NCBI RefSeq assembly: GCF_014855495.1
Contig: NZ_JACYFJ010000004.1
Span: 1 to 64,000 of the forward strand
Direction of reading: 5' to 3'
Length of the DNA: 64,000 bases
Origin: Euzebyella saccharophila
GTDB lineage: Bacteria > Bacteroidota > Bacteroidia > Flavobacteriales > Flavobacteriaceae
The notes under the pieces are model-generated. The model was not told the DNA's origin. It saw only the letters and a list, made by a program, of their open reading frames with translations, and ran no database searches. This document shows, piece after piece, positions 8,616 through 17,470 of this stretch. The position numbers and the translations under genes were made by a program. The first letter of the stretch is position 1; every line of letters begins with the position of its first letter.

Positions 8616-10046
8616 ATGAAACGACCCAATTTAAATCTGAAATCATTTGCCATGGCCCTACTGGCTGCTGGCTTTATGACTGCTTGTAGTAGTGATGACA
8701 GCGCCCCTACTCCAGAGCCTGAACAGGAAGAGCAGGAGCAAGAAGAAGAACAAGAGGAAGAAGAGCAGGAAACGAGATGGATTACCATAGCTGGCGCCAA
8801 AATGGATGAAACACCAGGTAATGGTAATGGTGGTACTTTAATCTATTCCGTAACCAGTACAGAAGCAAAAGATCCTACTGTGCAGATTGACCCCTTTAAC
8901 AATGGTTTCGAAGCTCCTTCCAATAGAACTGCCAGATTACAGGCATCAGAAGACGGAAGCACCATTTTCAACATCAGCTATGCCGGAGATACGGGTGGCA
9001 ACTACACCAAGTACACTGTAAACGGAGGCAATGATTTTGAACCCACGGGTTCGGAAATCAGTATCGCTCCTTACGTAGGGTCTGCTCCACGTTGGATAAA
9101 ATTATTTGACGGGGACCAAACTGGTTGCGCCGTAAGAATGGATACGGAACATATTGTTGATGATAATGGTACTCCAGATGAAGTTACGGACGATACCTAT
9201 GTTCGCACACAACAAACGGTTGGTGTAGTGACATTAGATTTGGTTAATTCTGCCATTAAATCATTTGAAAGTTTTGAACTATCAATAGGTGAAGAGCTAG
9301 AATCTCAAGGGTATTACATTGGGAGAATTGACATGCCAACTTTAAACGCTGCTGGAGACAAATTATACATTGGTGCTCGTTTGAATAAAGTGGACCCTGC
9401 AACTTTGGAAAGGGACGAAGAAAACAACCCAGATTTTGAGAGCGATAGCGATTATGAAATTTTAGGTTCTAAAACCATCGTATTGGATTACCCATCACTT
9501 TCAAATCCTACAGTCATAAGTTCTAGTGTAGGTCATGGTAACACCAATGGGTACCGTAGCATTAATTCTTTTGAGTATGATGGTGCCGTATACCAAGCCA
9601 ACCAGGGAGATCCAGAGGGGTCACATATTCTTAAAATAGGTGCGGACAACCAATATGACGATTCCTATGATTTTAATCTAGACGATGCTTTAGGAGTAAC
9701 CGGAGCCTATGTTTTGGCATGGAGACCAGCAGCCAACGGAAAAGCTGTATTAGCTTATCGTCACGATGGTTCTGCTGAAGGAATTTCTGGAAGAGGGGAA
9801 AGTTTCTTTGCCCTAGTAGACCTAAATACTCAAACCGCTACCAGAATTGATGATATTCCATATGAGGTAGACATGGAAATGTTCCAATACCAAGGATATG
9901 CGGTTGATGGTAACGAAATTTACCTTACCGCTTCCGCCACTGGAAAAGACGGTCATATTTATATTGTAGACACAGAAACTGGCGAAGTAACCCAAGGTGC
10001 CCAATTGATCAATGCTGAAGGCAGTCACTTTATTGGAGCTTGGTAG
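8616..10046 (+). CDS. DUF4374-like lipoprotein of the iron-uptake operon
   Basis: 476 residues. It has a lipoprotein signal (LLAAGFMTACSSDD, Cys at the cleavage site), then a Glu/Gln-rich linker (about residues 33-52, almost only E and Q). A beta-propeller-like domain follows, with repeats such as GGNYTKYTVNG, GDKLYIGARLN and GHIYIVDTETGEVTQ. It resembles the DUF4374 family, commonly found beside TonB receptors in Bacteroidota; the family name is from memory. It is translated 20 nt after the receptor and is probably a surface or periplasmic partner for binding the imported chelate. A terminator at 10071 ends the transcript. Confidence 0.72.
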   Translation: MKRPNLNLKSFAMALLAAGFMTACSSDDSAPTPEPEQEEQEQEEEQEEEEQETRWITIAGAKMDETPGNGNGGTLIYSVTSTEAKDPTVQIDPFNNGFEAPSNRTARLQASEDGSTIFNISYAGDTGGNYTKYTVNGGNDFEPTGSEISIAPYVGSAPRWIKLFDGDQTGCAVRMDTEHIVDDNGTPDEVTDDTYVRTQQTVGVVTLDLVNSAIKSFESFELSIGEELESQGYYIGRIDMPTLNAAGDKLYIGARLNKVDPATLERDEENNPDFESDSDYEILGSKTIVLDYPSLSNPTVISSSVGHGNTNGYRSINSFEYDGAVYQANQGDPEGSHILKIGADNQYDDSYDFNLDDALGVTGAYVLAWRPAANGKAVLAYRHDGSAEGISGRGESFFALVDLNTQTATRIDDIPYEVDMEMFQYQGYAVDGNEIYLTASATGKDGHIYIVDTETGEVTQGAQLINAEGSHFIGAW

Positions 10047-10070
10047 AAATCAGTTCTTTTAATATTTAGG

Positions 10071-10105
10071 ATTTCCATGGGCACTTCCCATGGAAATTCT
10101 TTTTT
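10071..10105 (+). terminator. Intrinsic terminator after the DUF4374-like gene
   Basis: The stem ATTTCCATGGG (10071-10081) pairs with CCCATGGAAAT (10087-10097) around a 5-nt loop and is followed closely by six T (10100-10105). It separates the receptor-lipoprotein transcript from the ankyrin-reductase genes, which start 85 nt later. Confidence 0.85.
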
Positions 10106-10189
10106 AATTAATCTAAATAAGCGATATTTACGCTTTGATTTTTGATATTCTTGGATGACATCTATTAACCTTTTTCAAAACCTATAGAA

Positions 10190-11695
10190 ATGAAAACGAA
10201 CCTAATCAAATACTCACTATTTGTATTGGTAATTGCCTTAGTACCTCTACAACTTTTGGCTCAAAGACATTCGGAACGCTCCAAAAACACTTTTCTAAAT
10301 AGGGACTATTGGGAAGGGCAACCCACTATTTCCGATATTGAAGCGAATATAAAAGCAGGCCATTCTATTACTGAAGCGAATGGAGGTGGTTTTGATGCTA
10401 CTACCTTTGCTATTTTTGGGAATAATCCGGTAAGCACCATTAAATATTTGGTAGAAAACGGAAATGACGTGAACAAAACCACCCACGATTCTAGAACCTA
10501 CATTTTTTGGGCAGCCTCTAGAGGAAACCTAGAAGTGGTCGAATATCTAATAGAAAACGGGGCTAAAATGGATGTGAAGGATAGCCATGGATATGGGCCG
10601 TTATCCTTTACTGCTGCTACAGGACAGCAGGACACGAAAGTCTATGATTTATTGATGGAAGGTGGCGCCGATCTTACAAAAGAAAAGGATCACCATAGCA
10701 AAAATGCCCTATTAGTAGCTATCGGAAGGGCCAAAGATTTAAAATTGGTAGACTATTTTGTTTCCAAAGGTCTTGATATTAACAGTACGGACGACCATGG
10801 AAATGGGGTATTTCACTATGCTTCACAGGGAGGAAATATTGCAATTTTAAAGGAACTTAAAGACCGAGGTGTTTCAATCACCATGAATCCCGAAACCAGT
10901 GAAAATGCCATATTTTTTGCTAGTAAAAGCAGGGAAGCAAATATAGCCCTCTTTGAATATCTGGAAAGTCTTGGGCTTAAAGTCAACACCACTACCAAAG
11001 ATGGGGAAACACCTTTACATAATTTGGCTAGTTCTTCGGATGATACCTCATTATTGGATTACTTCATCAAAAAAGGTGTAGACCCAAATACCGTAAGCAA
11101 AGAAGGTAATACCGCATTGACCAAAGCGGCTCAACGAAACAAACTTGCCGTCGTAAAATATTTTGCGGAGAAATCGAACAACATTAATCACTCTAATAAG
11201 GAAGGTAAAACGGCTCTTACCATTGCCGTACAGAACAATACCATAGATGTTGTTTCCTATCTGATCGAAAAGGGAGCAGATGTTAATGTGCTTGATGAAA
11301 AAGGCAATACTTTGGCATTTTATTTATTTGAAACAAGAGGTATGCCGCGTGATTTTGCCAAAAAAGTGGACGCTCTAAGCAAGGCTGGTTTTGACTTTAA
11401 AAAACTACAAGGTGATGATAGTTCTATCTGGCATTTGGCCGTAGCCAAAAACAATTTAGAGCTTCTAAAAAAAATAAAGGATTTTGGTGCGGATATCAAC
11501 GCAAAGGACAAGGATGGTAATGCGCCCATCCACTACGCAGCAATGAAGACTACCAATGCTGATATTTTAAAATTCTTATTGGATAACGGGGCGGATGCAG
11601 CATCTACCACTGAATTTGGTGAAACCGCATACGATTTGGCCAGTGAAAATGAACTACTTGCCAAAAACAAGGTGAATATCGATTTTTTGAATTAG
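10190..11695 (+). CDS. Exported ankyrin-repeat protein
   Basis: 501 residues with a signal peptide (SLFVLVIALVPLQLLAQ) followed by about a dozen ankyrin repeats filling the rest. Typical units are DSRTYIFWAASRGNLEVVEY, GKTALTIAVQNNTIDVVSYL and GNAPIHYAAMKTTNADILKF. Ankyrin repeats bind proteins; a periplasmic location is inferred from the signal peptide. It is the first gene of a tight operon (4 nt to the DUF2271-like gene, then 7 nt to the PepSY reductase), so it may act as a scaffold or inhibitor for the redox system. Only a one-mismatch -7 box (TATTCTTG, 10146) is visible upstream. Confidence 0.88.
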   Translation: MKTNLIKYSLFVLVIALVPLQLLAQRHSERSKNTFLNRDYWEGQPTISDIEANIKAGHSITEANGGGFDATTFAIFGNNPVSTIKYLVENGNDVNKTTHDSRTYIFWAASRGNLEVVEYLIENGAKMDVKDSHGYGPLSFTAATGQQDTKVYDLLMEGGADLTKEKDHHSKNALLVAIGRAKDLKLVDYFVSKGLDINSTDDHGNGVFHYASQGGNIAILKELKDRGVSITMNPETSENAIFFASKSREANIALFEYLESLGLKVNTTTKDGETPLHNLASSSDDTSLLDYFIKKGVDPNTVSKEGNTALTKAAQRNKLAVVKYFAEKSNNINHSNKEGKTALTIAVQNNTIDVVSYLIEKGADVNVLDEKGNTLAFYLFETRGMPRDFAKKVDALSKAGFDFKKLQGDDSSIWHLAVAKNNLELLKKIKDFGADINAKDKDGNAPIHYAAMKTTNADILKFLLDNGADAASTTEFGETAYDLASENELLAKNKVNIDFLN

Positions 11696-11699
11696 AATA

Positions 11700-12197
11700 A
11701 TGAAGAACTTTATTTTTAAATCAACCACGGGATTATTTTTGATAGGGCTTTTATTAAGTATATCAGCCTTTATGACACCTCCCAATATTAGTTATAAGTG
11801 TATGATTCAAATGACCAACTACAGCGGTGAAAAGGCCTACGTAGTGGTTTCTTTAATCAACCCAGAAGGCAATTACGAAAAAACCTTATATGTACAGGGT
11901 GATGATGCAGAATGGTTTCCAGACTTAAAACAATGGTGGGATTTTAGCAACGGATCTAATGAGAATATAGATGGTTTGACCGGAGCCACCATTGGTAACG
12001 GCGAAAGAAATATTATCTCCCTTACTTTTGATGAATCCCAACTGGATGCGGGCTACAAAGTACGTTTTGAATCTGCCGTAGAAGACCAAGATTACCATGA
12101 GGTAGATGCTGAAATCAAACTCAACTCCGCCACTATTAAGAACAAAGTGGATGGTACGGGATACATCAGGTACATTAGAATGGTGCCCAACAGATAA
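11700..12197 (+). CDS. DUF2271-like exported protein
   Basis: 165 residues with an N-terminal signal peptide (GLFLIGLLLSISAFM). The mature part reads like DUF2271: YVVVSLINPEGNYEKTLYV, then DAEWFPDLKQWW, and a GLTGATIGNG segment. The function of the family is unknown, but it is repeatedly encoded next to PepSY-domain membrane proteins, as here. The start is 4 nt after the ankyrin stop and the stop is 7 nt before the reductase, so it is almost certainly co-expressed with them. It is probably a small periplasmic beta-sandwich partner of the reductase (inference). Confidence 0.72.
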   Translation: MKNFIFKSTTGLFLIGLLLSISAFMTPPNISYKCMIQMTNYSGEKAYVVVSLINPEGNYEKTLYVQGDDAEWFPDLKQWWDFSNGSNENIDGLTGATIGNGERNIISLTFDESQLDAGYKVRFESAVEDQDYHEVDAEIKLNSATIKNKVDGTGYIRYIRMVPNR

Positions 12198-12204
12198 GTA
12201 AATT

Positions 12205-14400
12205 ATGATGGTGTCGGTATGGAGATATAGTCATTTACTTTTTGCCATTATTTCTTCCGCTTTTCTTTTAATGGCCTCCATTACAGGAGTCATTCTAGCG
12301 GTTGAACCTATTTCCAATAAAGTACAGCCCTATCGTATTTCCGGGGCAGACGAACTTTCTTTGGCAGAAGTGTTGACTACCTTAGACGATACCTATGAAG
12401 AAATTTTGGCCGTTACTCGAGACCGCAATGGTTTTATCAAGGTATCGGCCATTATTGACGGTGCCAACGCCGAATTCTACGTCAATCCCTTTAACGGGGA
12501 AAAATTGGCCGACCCCATAGAAAAACAAGCAATTTATCAGTTTGCTACCAATCTACACCGGTCCCTTTTTCTAAAGTCTACCGGTAGAATTCTAATTGGT
12601 CTTAGTTCCTTTTTCCTCATTTTAATTGCCATATCAGGAATTGTACTAATTGCGAAAAGACAAGGGGGATACCGCCATTTTTTTTCACCAATAGTCCGTG
12701 AAAATTTTTCGCAATACCACCATGTTGTCTATTCAAGATTTGCACTTGTTCCTATTTTTATTTTGGCCTTGACAGGTGTCTATCTTTCCCTGTTAAGATT
12801 TAACATCATCCCGGAAACTCCAATTTCCATGGAGGTGGATTATGACAATATTAAAGAGGAACCTGCCCTACCCCACGCGGAATTTGAATTGTTTAAAAAT
12901 ACCCAGTTAGGAGATATTCGTGATTTGGAATATCCTTTTTCTGAATTTGTGGAGGATTACTACATTATTAGATATAGGGACAAGGAAGTATTTCTCAATC
13001 AGGTTACCGGCGATATTTTGGCGGAAGAAAAATTTCCTATGGTGCAGATTATATCTTCTTGGGCCACGGTGCTCCATACGGCAGAAGGAAGCATTCTTTG
13101 GGCCATCTTTGTAGGCTTAGGTAGTCTGGCCATTCCTTTTTTGATTATTACCGGCTTTGTCATTTATTTTAAGCGACCTAAAACCAAAATAAGAAACGAG
13201 TTTTCTAAAAACCAAGCGGAAATTGTAATCTTAGTTGGTACCGAAGGAGGTACTACACTTCAATTTGCTGAACAATTTCAGAAAAAATTACTGGAAAGAA
13301 AAGTTCCTTGTTTTCTAGGGATGATGAACGAATACAATCGATTCAAAAGTATGCAGCAGCTGATTCTTATCACCGCCACCTATGGTCAAGGGGAAGCTCC
13401 AGCATCTGCCGAAAAATTCTTGTCCCTACTGCAAAAGAAACCGCAAAATCAAAATTTTAAATTTACTACGGTCGGTTTTGGGTCAACGGCTTATCCTCAT
13501 TTTTGCCAATTTGCACATGAGGCGCATCAACACCTATCACAATTAGACAACGGCACAGCTTTCATGGAGGTCTTTACGGTGAATGACCAATCCTTCGAGG
13601 CTTTTCAAAATTGGTGTACGGAATGGAGCCAATTGCAGGGAATGGACTTGCGATTGGAGAAACCAAAAACTATGGGCAATACCTTGCCGTCTTCCACCTT
13701 CAAAGTATTGAATAAAAGTGAGCTGCCAACGGACGAAACCTTTTTGCTCAACTTAAAAAACTTGAACGGAGCAAAGCCCATTTCCGGAGATTTACTATCC
13801 GTTGTTCCTAAGGAAGGTGAAAGGGAGCGGTTGTACTCCCTTGGAAAACTATCGGATAATTCTTTGGTGGTCAGTATTCGCCGGCATCCGAATGGATTGT
13901 GCTCCAATTACTTGCATCAATTAGAAGATGGTGAAAAGTTGACCGCTACGGTTATTCCCAACAGAAATTTCCACTTTCCCAAGAATTCCAAAAAGACCAT
14001 TCTTATTGCCACGGGAACGGGCATAGGACCTTTTTTAGGTATGATCGAAGAAAATACCAACAAGAAAGAATTGCATTTATACTGGGGCGCCAGAACGCCT
14101 CAATCTTTAAACTTGTACAAAGAATTTATTCAAAAATCTATGCAAGGAGGAAAATTGAGTCATTTTAAAACAGCCTATTCCCGAGAAAAGGAGGAAAAAG
14201 TATATGTGCAGCACCTCATTAAAAAGGACCGGGATTTGTTCGCACAGGTTCTTAAAAAACGTGGAGCCATAATGATCTGTGGTTCCATTGCCATGCAAAA
14301 GGAAGTCCTCTATGAACTTCAAGACATCTGCAGCCAAGAATTAGGAAGGGATTTAAGTTACTTTCAAAATAAAAAGCAGATAAAAATGGATTGTTATTAA
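12205..14400 (+). CDS. PepSY membrane protein fused to flavodoxin and FAD/NAD(P)H reductase
   Basis: 731 residues combining a membrane and a diflavin module. Residues 1-330 hold a PepSY-TM type region with at least four membrane helices (around 8-30, 125-150, 175-195 and 295-325) and conserved histidines (YSHLLF, LHRSLF, YHHVVY, LHTAEG) suited to b-heme binding. Residues ~345-480 are an FMN flavodoxin domain (VGTEGGTT, TATYGQGEAP). Residues ~500-731 are a CysJ/ferredoxin-reductase-like FAD and NADPH domain (RLYSLGKL, GTGIGPFLGM, ending NKKQIKMDCY). It should carry electrons from cytosolic NAD(P)H to heme and onward across the membrane. With the TonB receptor nearby, reduction of a ferric chelate is the likely role. 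Its stop abuts the stop of the next, convergent gene with no gap. Confidence 0.85.
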   Translation: MMVSVWRYSHLLFAIISSAFLLMASITGVILAVEPISNKVQPYRISGADELSLAEVLTTLDDTYEEILAVTRDRNGFIKVSAIIDGANAEFYVNPFNGEKLADPIEKQAIYQFATNLHRSLFLKSTGRILIGLSSFFLILIAISGIVLIAKRQGGYRHFFSPIVRENFSQYHHVVYSRFALVPIFILALTGVYLSLLRFNIIPETPISMEVDYDNIKEEPALPHAEFELFKNTQLGDIRDLEYPFSEFVEDYYIIRYRDKEVFLNQVTGDILAEEKFPMVQIISSWATVLHTAEGSILWAIFVGLGSLAIPFLIITGFVIYFKRPKTKIRNEFSKNQAEIVILVGTEGGTTLQFAEQFQKKLLERKVPCFLGMMNEYNRFKSMQQLILITATYGQGEAPASAEKFLSLLQKKPQNQNFKFTTVGFGSTAYPHFCQFAHEAHQHLSQLDNGTAFMEVFTVNDQSFEAFQNWCTEWSQLQGMDLRLEKPKTMGNTLPSSTFKVLNKSELPTDETFLLNLKNLNGAKPISGDLLSVVPKEGERERLYSLGKLSDNSLVVSIRRHPNGLCSNYLHQLEDGEKLTATVIPNRNFHFPKNSKKTILIATGTGIGPFLGMIEENTNKKELHLYWGARTPQSLNLYKEFIQKSMQGGKLSHFKTAYSREKEEKVYVQHLIKKDRDLFAQVLKKRGAIMICGSIAMQKEVLYELQDICSQELGRDLSYFQNKKQIKMDCY

Positions 14401-15666
14401 TCAGGTCTTCTGCTTTTTCTTTCTTGCTGCCGGAAACAATACATTATTTAAAATAAGCCTGTAACCCGGAGAGTTGGGGTGCAGTTCCAATTCTGTTTTT
14501 GGGTCGCCTACCCTATGTTGGTAATCTTCGGGATCGTGCCCACCATAAAAAGTAAAAAAGCCTTTACCCTTAATACCATGTACGTACCTTGCCTCGCCAT
14601 TAATTTTATTTTCCCCAAGAACCAAAACCGTGGGTTTTACTTCTTCACGGGTAAAGGCCGTAGTCTGCCCCATAAACCCCTTGACCAAGGCCGTATGGTT
14701 TTGACATAGCATGGTAGGTACCGGGTCCCATTTCGCAGAAAAATCCATAAGCGAAAAATAATCCGATTCCTTAGGAACATTTCCCCTTTTACTGGTCATA
14801 TCAATGGAAGAGAACTCGTATTTTAATGGGCTTCTTTCCAACGTAAAATTGCTAAAGGCAAAGGTTTTCTTATAATCCAATTGACTTTGATAATTTGGTG
14901 TAGAAGGGTCTCCATCGAACATAGGCTCGCAAATATCGACCCCTTCTGATGCGAGGGCTATATCAAAACTATCGGTGGCCGAACACATGGCAAACATAAA
15001 TCCACCTCCAATAACATAATTTCTAATTTTTTGCGCCACGGCATTCTTTTGGTCAGAAACCTTGGAATATCCCAACTTGGCGGCCAAAGCCTCCGCCTCC
15101 TTTTTTTGTTCAATATACCAAGGCGCTGTGCGGTAAGCTCCATAAAATTTCCCATACTGGCCCGTAAAGTCCTCATGATGTAAATGCAACCAGTCATAGA
15201 TGGCCAATTTATCATCCAAGACTTCTTCATCATATACGGTTACGTAGGGAATTTCAGCAAAGGTCAACACCATGGTAACGGCATCATCCCAAGGTTGGTT
15301 TCCTTTTGGGGAATACACCGCAATTTTAGGAGCCTTTTCCAATATTACCGCTTCCTGATTTTGTGAAGGACTGCTTATACCCTCTAAAATACCTTGCGCC
15401 TGACCATCAGAAAGAATTTCAAAAGATACTCCCCTGATCTGGCATTCCTTTCTAATGGTTTCTCCATCCGGAAGCAAAAAAGAGCCTCCCCTATAATTTA
15501 ATAACCACTGTACTTTTTGTTGTTTTTGAAGCACCCAATAAGTGATGCCATAGGCCTTTAGATGATTTTCCTGCCCATCTGCATCCATTGGAATTAAAAT
15601 GGAAGAAGCACCCGACTCAAGAGTGTAAAAAAAGAAAAAGATAAAGATGAATATGGGCCTTATCAT
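14401..15666 (-). CDS. Secreted protein commonly annotated as asparagine synthetase B (function doubtful)
   Basis: 421 residues with an N-terminal signal peptide (FIFIFFFFYTLESGASS). Recognisable blocks are ILIPMDADGQENHLKAYG, LNYRGGSFLLPD, GGGFMFAMCSATDSFD and GHDPEDYQHRVGD. Homologues are often labelled asparagine synthetase B in Bacteroidota, but there is no N-terminal Cys glutaminase domain and no ATP-pyrophosphatase P-loop, so that name is probably a propagated error. The fold around GGGFMFAMCSATDS suggests a GATase-like or ThuA-like domain. The real function is unknown. It is transcribed alone from a -7 box at 15693. Confidence 0.7.
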   Translation of the reverse strand: MIRPIFIFIFFFFYTLESGASSILIPMDADGQENHLKAYGITYWVLQKQQKVQWLLNYRGGSFLLPDGETIRKECQIRGVSFEILSDGQAQGILEGISSPSQNQEAVILEKAPKIAVYSPKGNQPWDDAVTMVLTFAEIPYVTVYDEEVLDDKLAIYDWLHLHHEDFTGQYGKFYGAYRTAPWYIEQKKEAEALAAKLGYSKVSDQKNAVAQKIRNYVIGGGFMFAMCSATDSFDIALASEGVDICEPMFDGDPSTPNYQSQLDYKKTFAFSNFTLERSPLKYEFSSIDMTSKRGNVPKESDYFSLMDFSAKWDPVPTMLCQNHTALVKGFMGQTTAFTREEVKPTVLVLGENKINGEARYVHGIKGKGFFTFYGGHDPEDYQHRVGDPKTELELHPNSPGYRLILNNVLFPAARKKKQKT

Positions 15667-15692
15667 GCACTAAACGCTCATTATGATTTACC

Positions 15693-15700
15693 CAAATATA
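15693..15700 (-). promoter_or_regulatory. -7 box (TATATTTG) for the secreted AsnB-like gene
   Basis: The minus strand reads TATATTTG at 15700-15693, a perfect -7, 27-34 nt before the ATG at 15666. No TTG is seen at the right distance. The spacer region is instead occupied by the dnaB terminator palindrome. Confidence 0.5.
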
Positions 15701-15702
15701 CC

Positions 15703-15728
15703 ACAAAAGGGGCAGCTGCCCCTTTTGT
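15703..15728 (-). terminator. 26-nt perfect palindrome downstream of dnaB
   Basis: Positions 15703-15728 form a perfect inverted repeat centred on AGCT (arms ACAAAAGGGGCAG and CTGCCCCTTTTGT). It lies 35 nt after the dnaB stop on the strand of transcription, with T-rich arms, so it could act as a terminator. It abuts the -7 box of the next gene. Confidence 0.6.
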
Positions 15729-15763
15729 TATCTGTTAAAGACTACTAATGAACCGTAGGATTT

Positions 15764-17314
15764 CTAAAAAGGAACATCATCATCACTTGGCATGGAACCT
15801 CCATCGTTCATGGAACTACCAAAGGCCTGATCGGCGCTTGGATAATTTTTAGTTGCAAATGGATTTTCTTCCTCGTCGTTCATTTTTGACTGGAATTCAA
15901 AAGGAGAATCAAAATCATCTAGATTATCGAACTTACCTAATTGACCGATGAATTTCAACCGAATATTCTCCAAACCACCATTACGGTGCTTGGCTACAAT
16001 AAATTCGCCTTGACCTTGGGTAGGGCTTCTTTCCTCATCATCCCATTCATCAATTTTATAGTATTCCGGTCTATAGATAAAGGATACAATATCCGCATCT
16101 TGCTCAATTGCCCCGGATTCCCTCAAATCTGAAAGCACGGGTCTCTTACTACCGCCACGGGTTTCAACCGCCCTGGACAACTGTGAAAGTGCAATTACCG
16201 GTACGTTCAATTCCTTGGCCAAGGCCTTCAGGTTACGGGAAATGGTGGAAATTTCTTGTTCACGGTTACCTCCCTTTTGGCTACCTCCCGCGGTCATTAA
16301 CTGCAAATAATCAATGATAATCATTCGAATACCATGCTGGGAAGCCAATCGCCTTGCCTTGGCACGTAAGTCAAAAATGGAAAGGGAAGGCGTGTCATCT
16401 ATAAATAAAGGCGCCTTCTCCAACGCTTTTACCTTAACGTTCAATTGCTCCCATTCATGCTTTTCCAATTTTCCGGTACGCAGTTTTTCCGAAGATAATC
16501 CGGTTTCCGATGAAATTAAACGGGTAATCAACTGTACAGAGGACATCTCCAAAGAGAAAAAGGCCACCGGCGTATCAAAACTAACAGCAATATTTCTTGC
16601 CATAGAAAGGGTAAGCGCAGTTTTACCCATACCCGGTCTAGCGGCCACAATAATCAAATCACTGGGCTGCCATCCAGAAGTTAATTTATCTAACTTATCA
16701 AATCCGGAAGGAATACCACTTAAGCCTTCCTTATTGGAAATTTCCTCAATCTTTTTCTTGGCTTGGATTACCAAGTTTTGCGCCGTTTCTGCAGAACGCT
16801 TTAAATTTCCTTGGGTAACATCATAGAGTTTGGCCTCCGCATTGTCCAAAAGGTCAAAAACATCGGTACCTTCATCGTAAGCCTCCTCAATAATCTCGTT
16901 AGAAATTTTAATAAGACTTCGTTGTATGTACTTCTGAAGAATAATTCTTGCATGAAACTCAATATGTGCCGACGAGGCCACTTTTTGGGTCAATTTAATG
17001 AGGTAAAAATCCCCTCCTATAGACTCAAGCTTGCCATCTCGCTTCAATTGGGACGAAACGGTTAATAAATCTATAGGTTCTGAGCTTTCAAAGAGCTTAA
17101 AGATAGCTTCGTAAATAAATCTATGTGCATCTTTATAAAAAACATCTGGATGTAGAATATCAATAACTTCGTCCACACCTTTTTTGTCAATCATCATAGC
17201 ACCAAGCACAACCTCCTCTAAATCAACTGATTGAGGTGGTATTTTCCCTCTTTCCAAACTAATGAGGGTTGATTTGTCTACCTTTCGGCCCACTACCGGG
17301 TTAATTTTTTCCAT
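15764..17314 (-). CDS. dnaB: Replicative DNA helicase DnaB
   Basis: A 516-residue hexameric 5'-3' helicase of the replication fork. The N-terminal domain begins at PPQSVDLEEVVLGAMM. The RecA-like domain has LIIVAARPGMGKTAL (Walker A), FFSLEMSS, MIIIDYLQLM (Walker B) and LSDLRESGAIEQDAD. A C-terminal acidic, disordered tail (about 50 residues, ending SDDDVPF) follows. The ATG at 17314 is preferred to one six codons upstream, because MEKINPVVGR is the natural N-terminus. There is no sign of an intein. It is downstream of accA but separated from it by an accA terminator. Confidence 0.96.
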   Translation of the reverse strand: MEKINPVVGRKVDKSTLISLERGKIPPQSVDLEEVVLGAMMIDKKGVDEVIDILHPDVFYKDAHRFIYEAIFKLFESSEPIDLLTVSSQLKRDGKLESIGGDFYLIKLTQKVASSAHIEFHARIILQKYIQRSLIKISNEIIEEAYDEGTDVFDLLDNAEAKLYDVTQGNLKRSAETAQNLVIQAKKKIEEISNKEGLSGIPSGFDKLDKLTSGWQPSDLIIVAARPGMGKTALTLSMARNIAVSFDTPVAFFSLEMSSVQLITRLISSETGLSSEKLRTGKLEKHEWEQLNVKVKALEKAPLFIDDTPSLSIFDLRAKARRLASQHGIRMIIIDYLQLMTAGGSQKGGNREQEISTISRNLKALAKELNVPVIALSQLSRAVETRGGSKRPVLSDLRESGAIEQDADIVSFIYRPEYYKIDEWDDEERSPTQGQGEFIVAKHRNGGLENIRLKFIGQLGKFDNLDDFDSPFEFQSKMNDEEENPFATKNYPSADQAFGSSMNDGGSMPSDDDVPF

Positions 17315-17413
17315 GACTACGAAAATATACAATTATGTGTACCAACCCTGGAACTATAATTCACAGGTAATCCACAATTAGGTGTTAATAAGTTACGATT
17401 TTGTGTTGATAAC

Positions 17414-17448
17414 AAAAAAAATCTGGAGTTATGATTCTCCAGATTTTT
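17414..17448 (-). terminator. Intrinsic terminator of accA
   Basis: ATCTGGAG (17421-17428) pairs with CTCCAGAT (17437-17444), extended by flanking A/T. On the minus strand the stem is followed by a run of at least seven T (17420-17414). It lies just past the accA stop (17471). Confidence 0.85.
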
Positions 17449-17470
17449 CTGAGCTTGATAAAATGGTATT

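Noticed and set aside
16314-16826. 170-residue plus-strand open frame
   Set aside because: It is antisense to dnaB, with composition explained by the dnaB codons.
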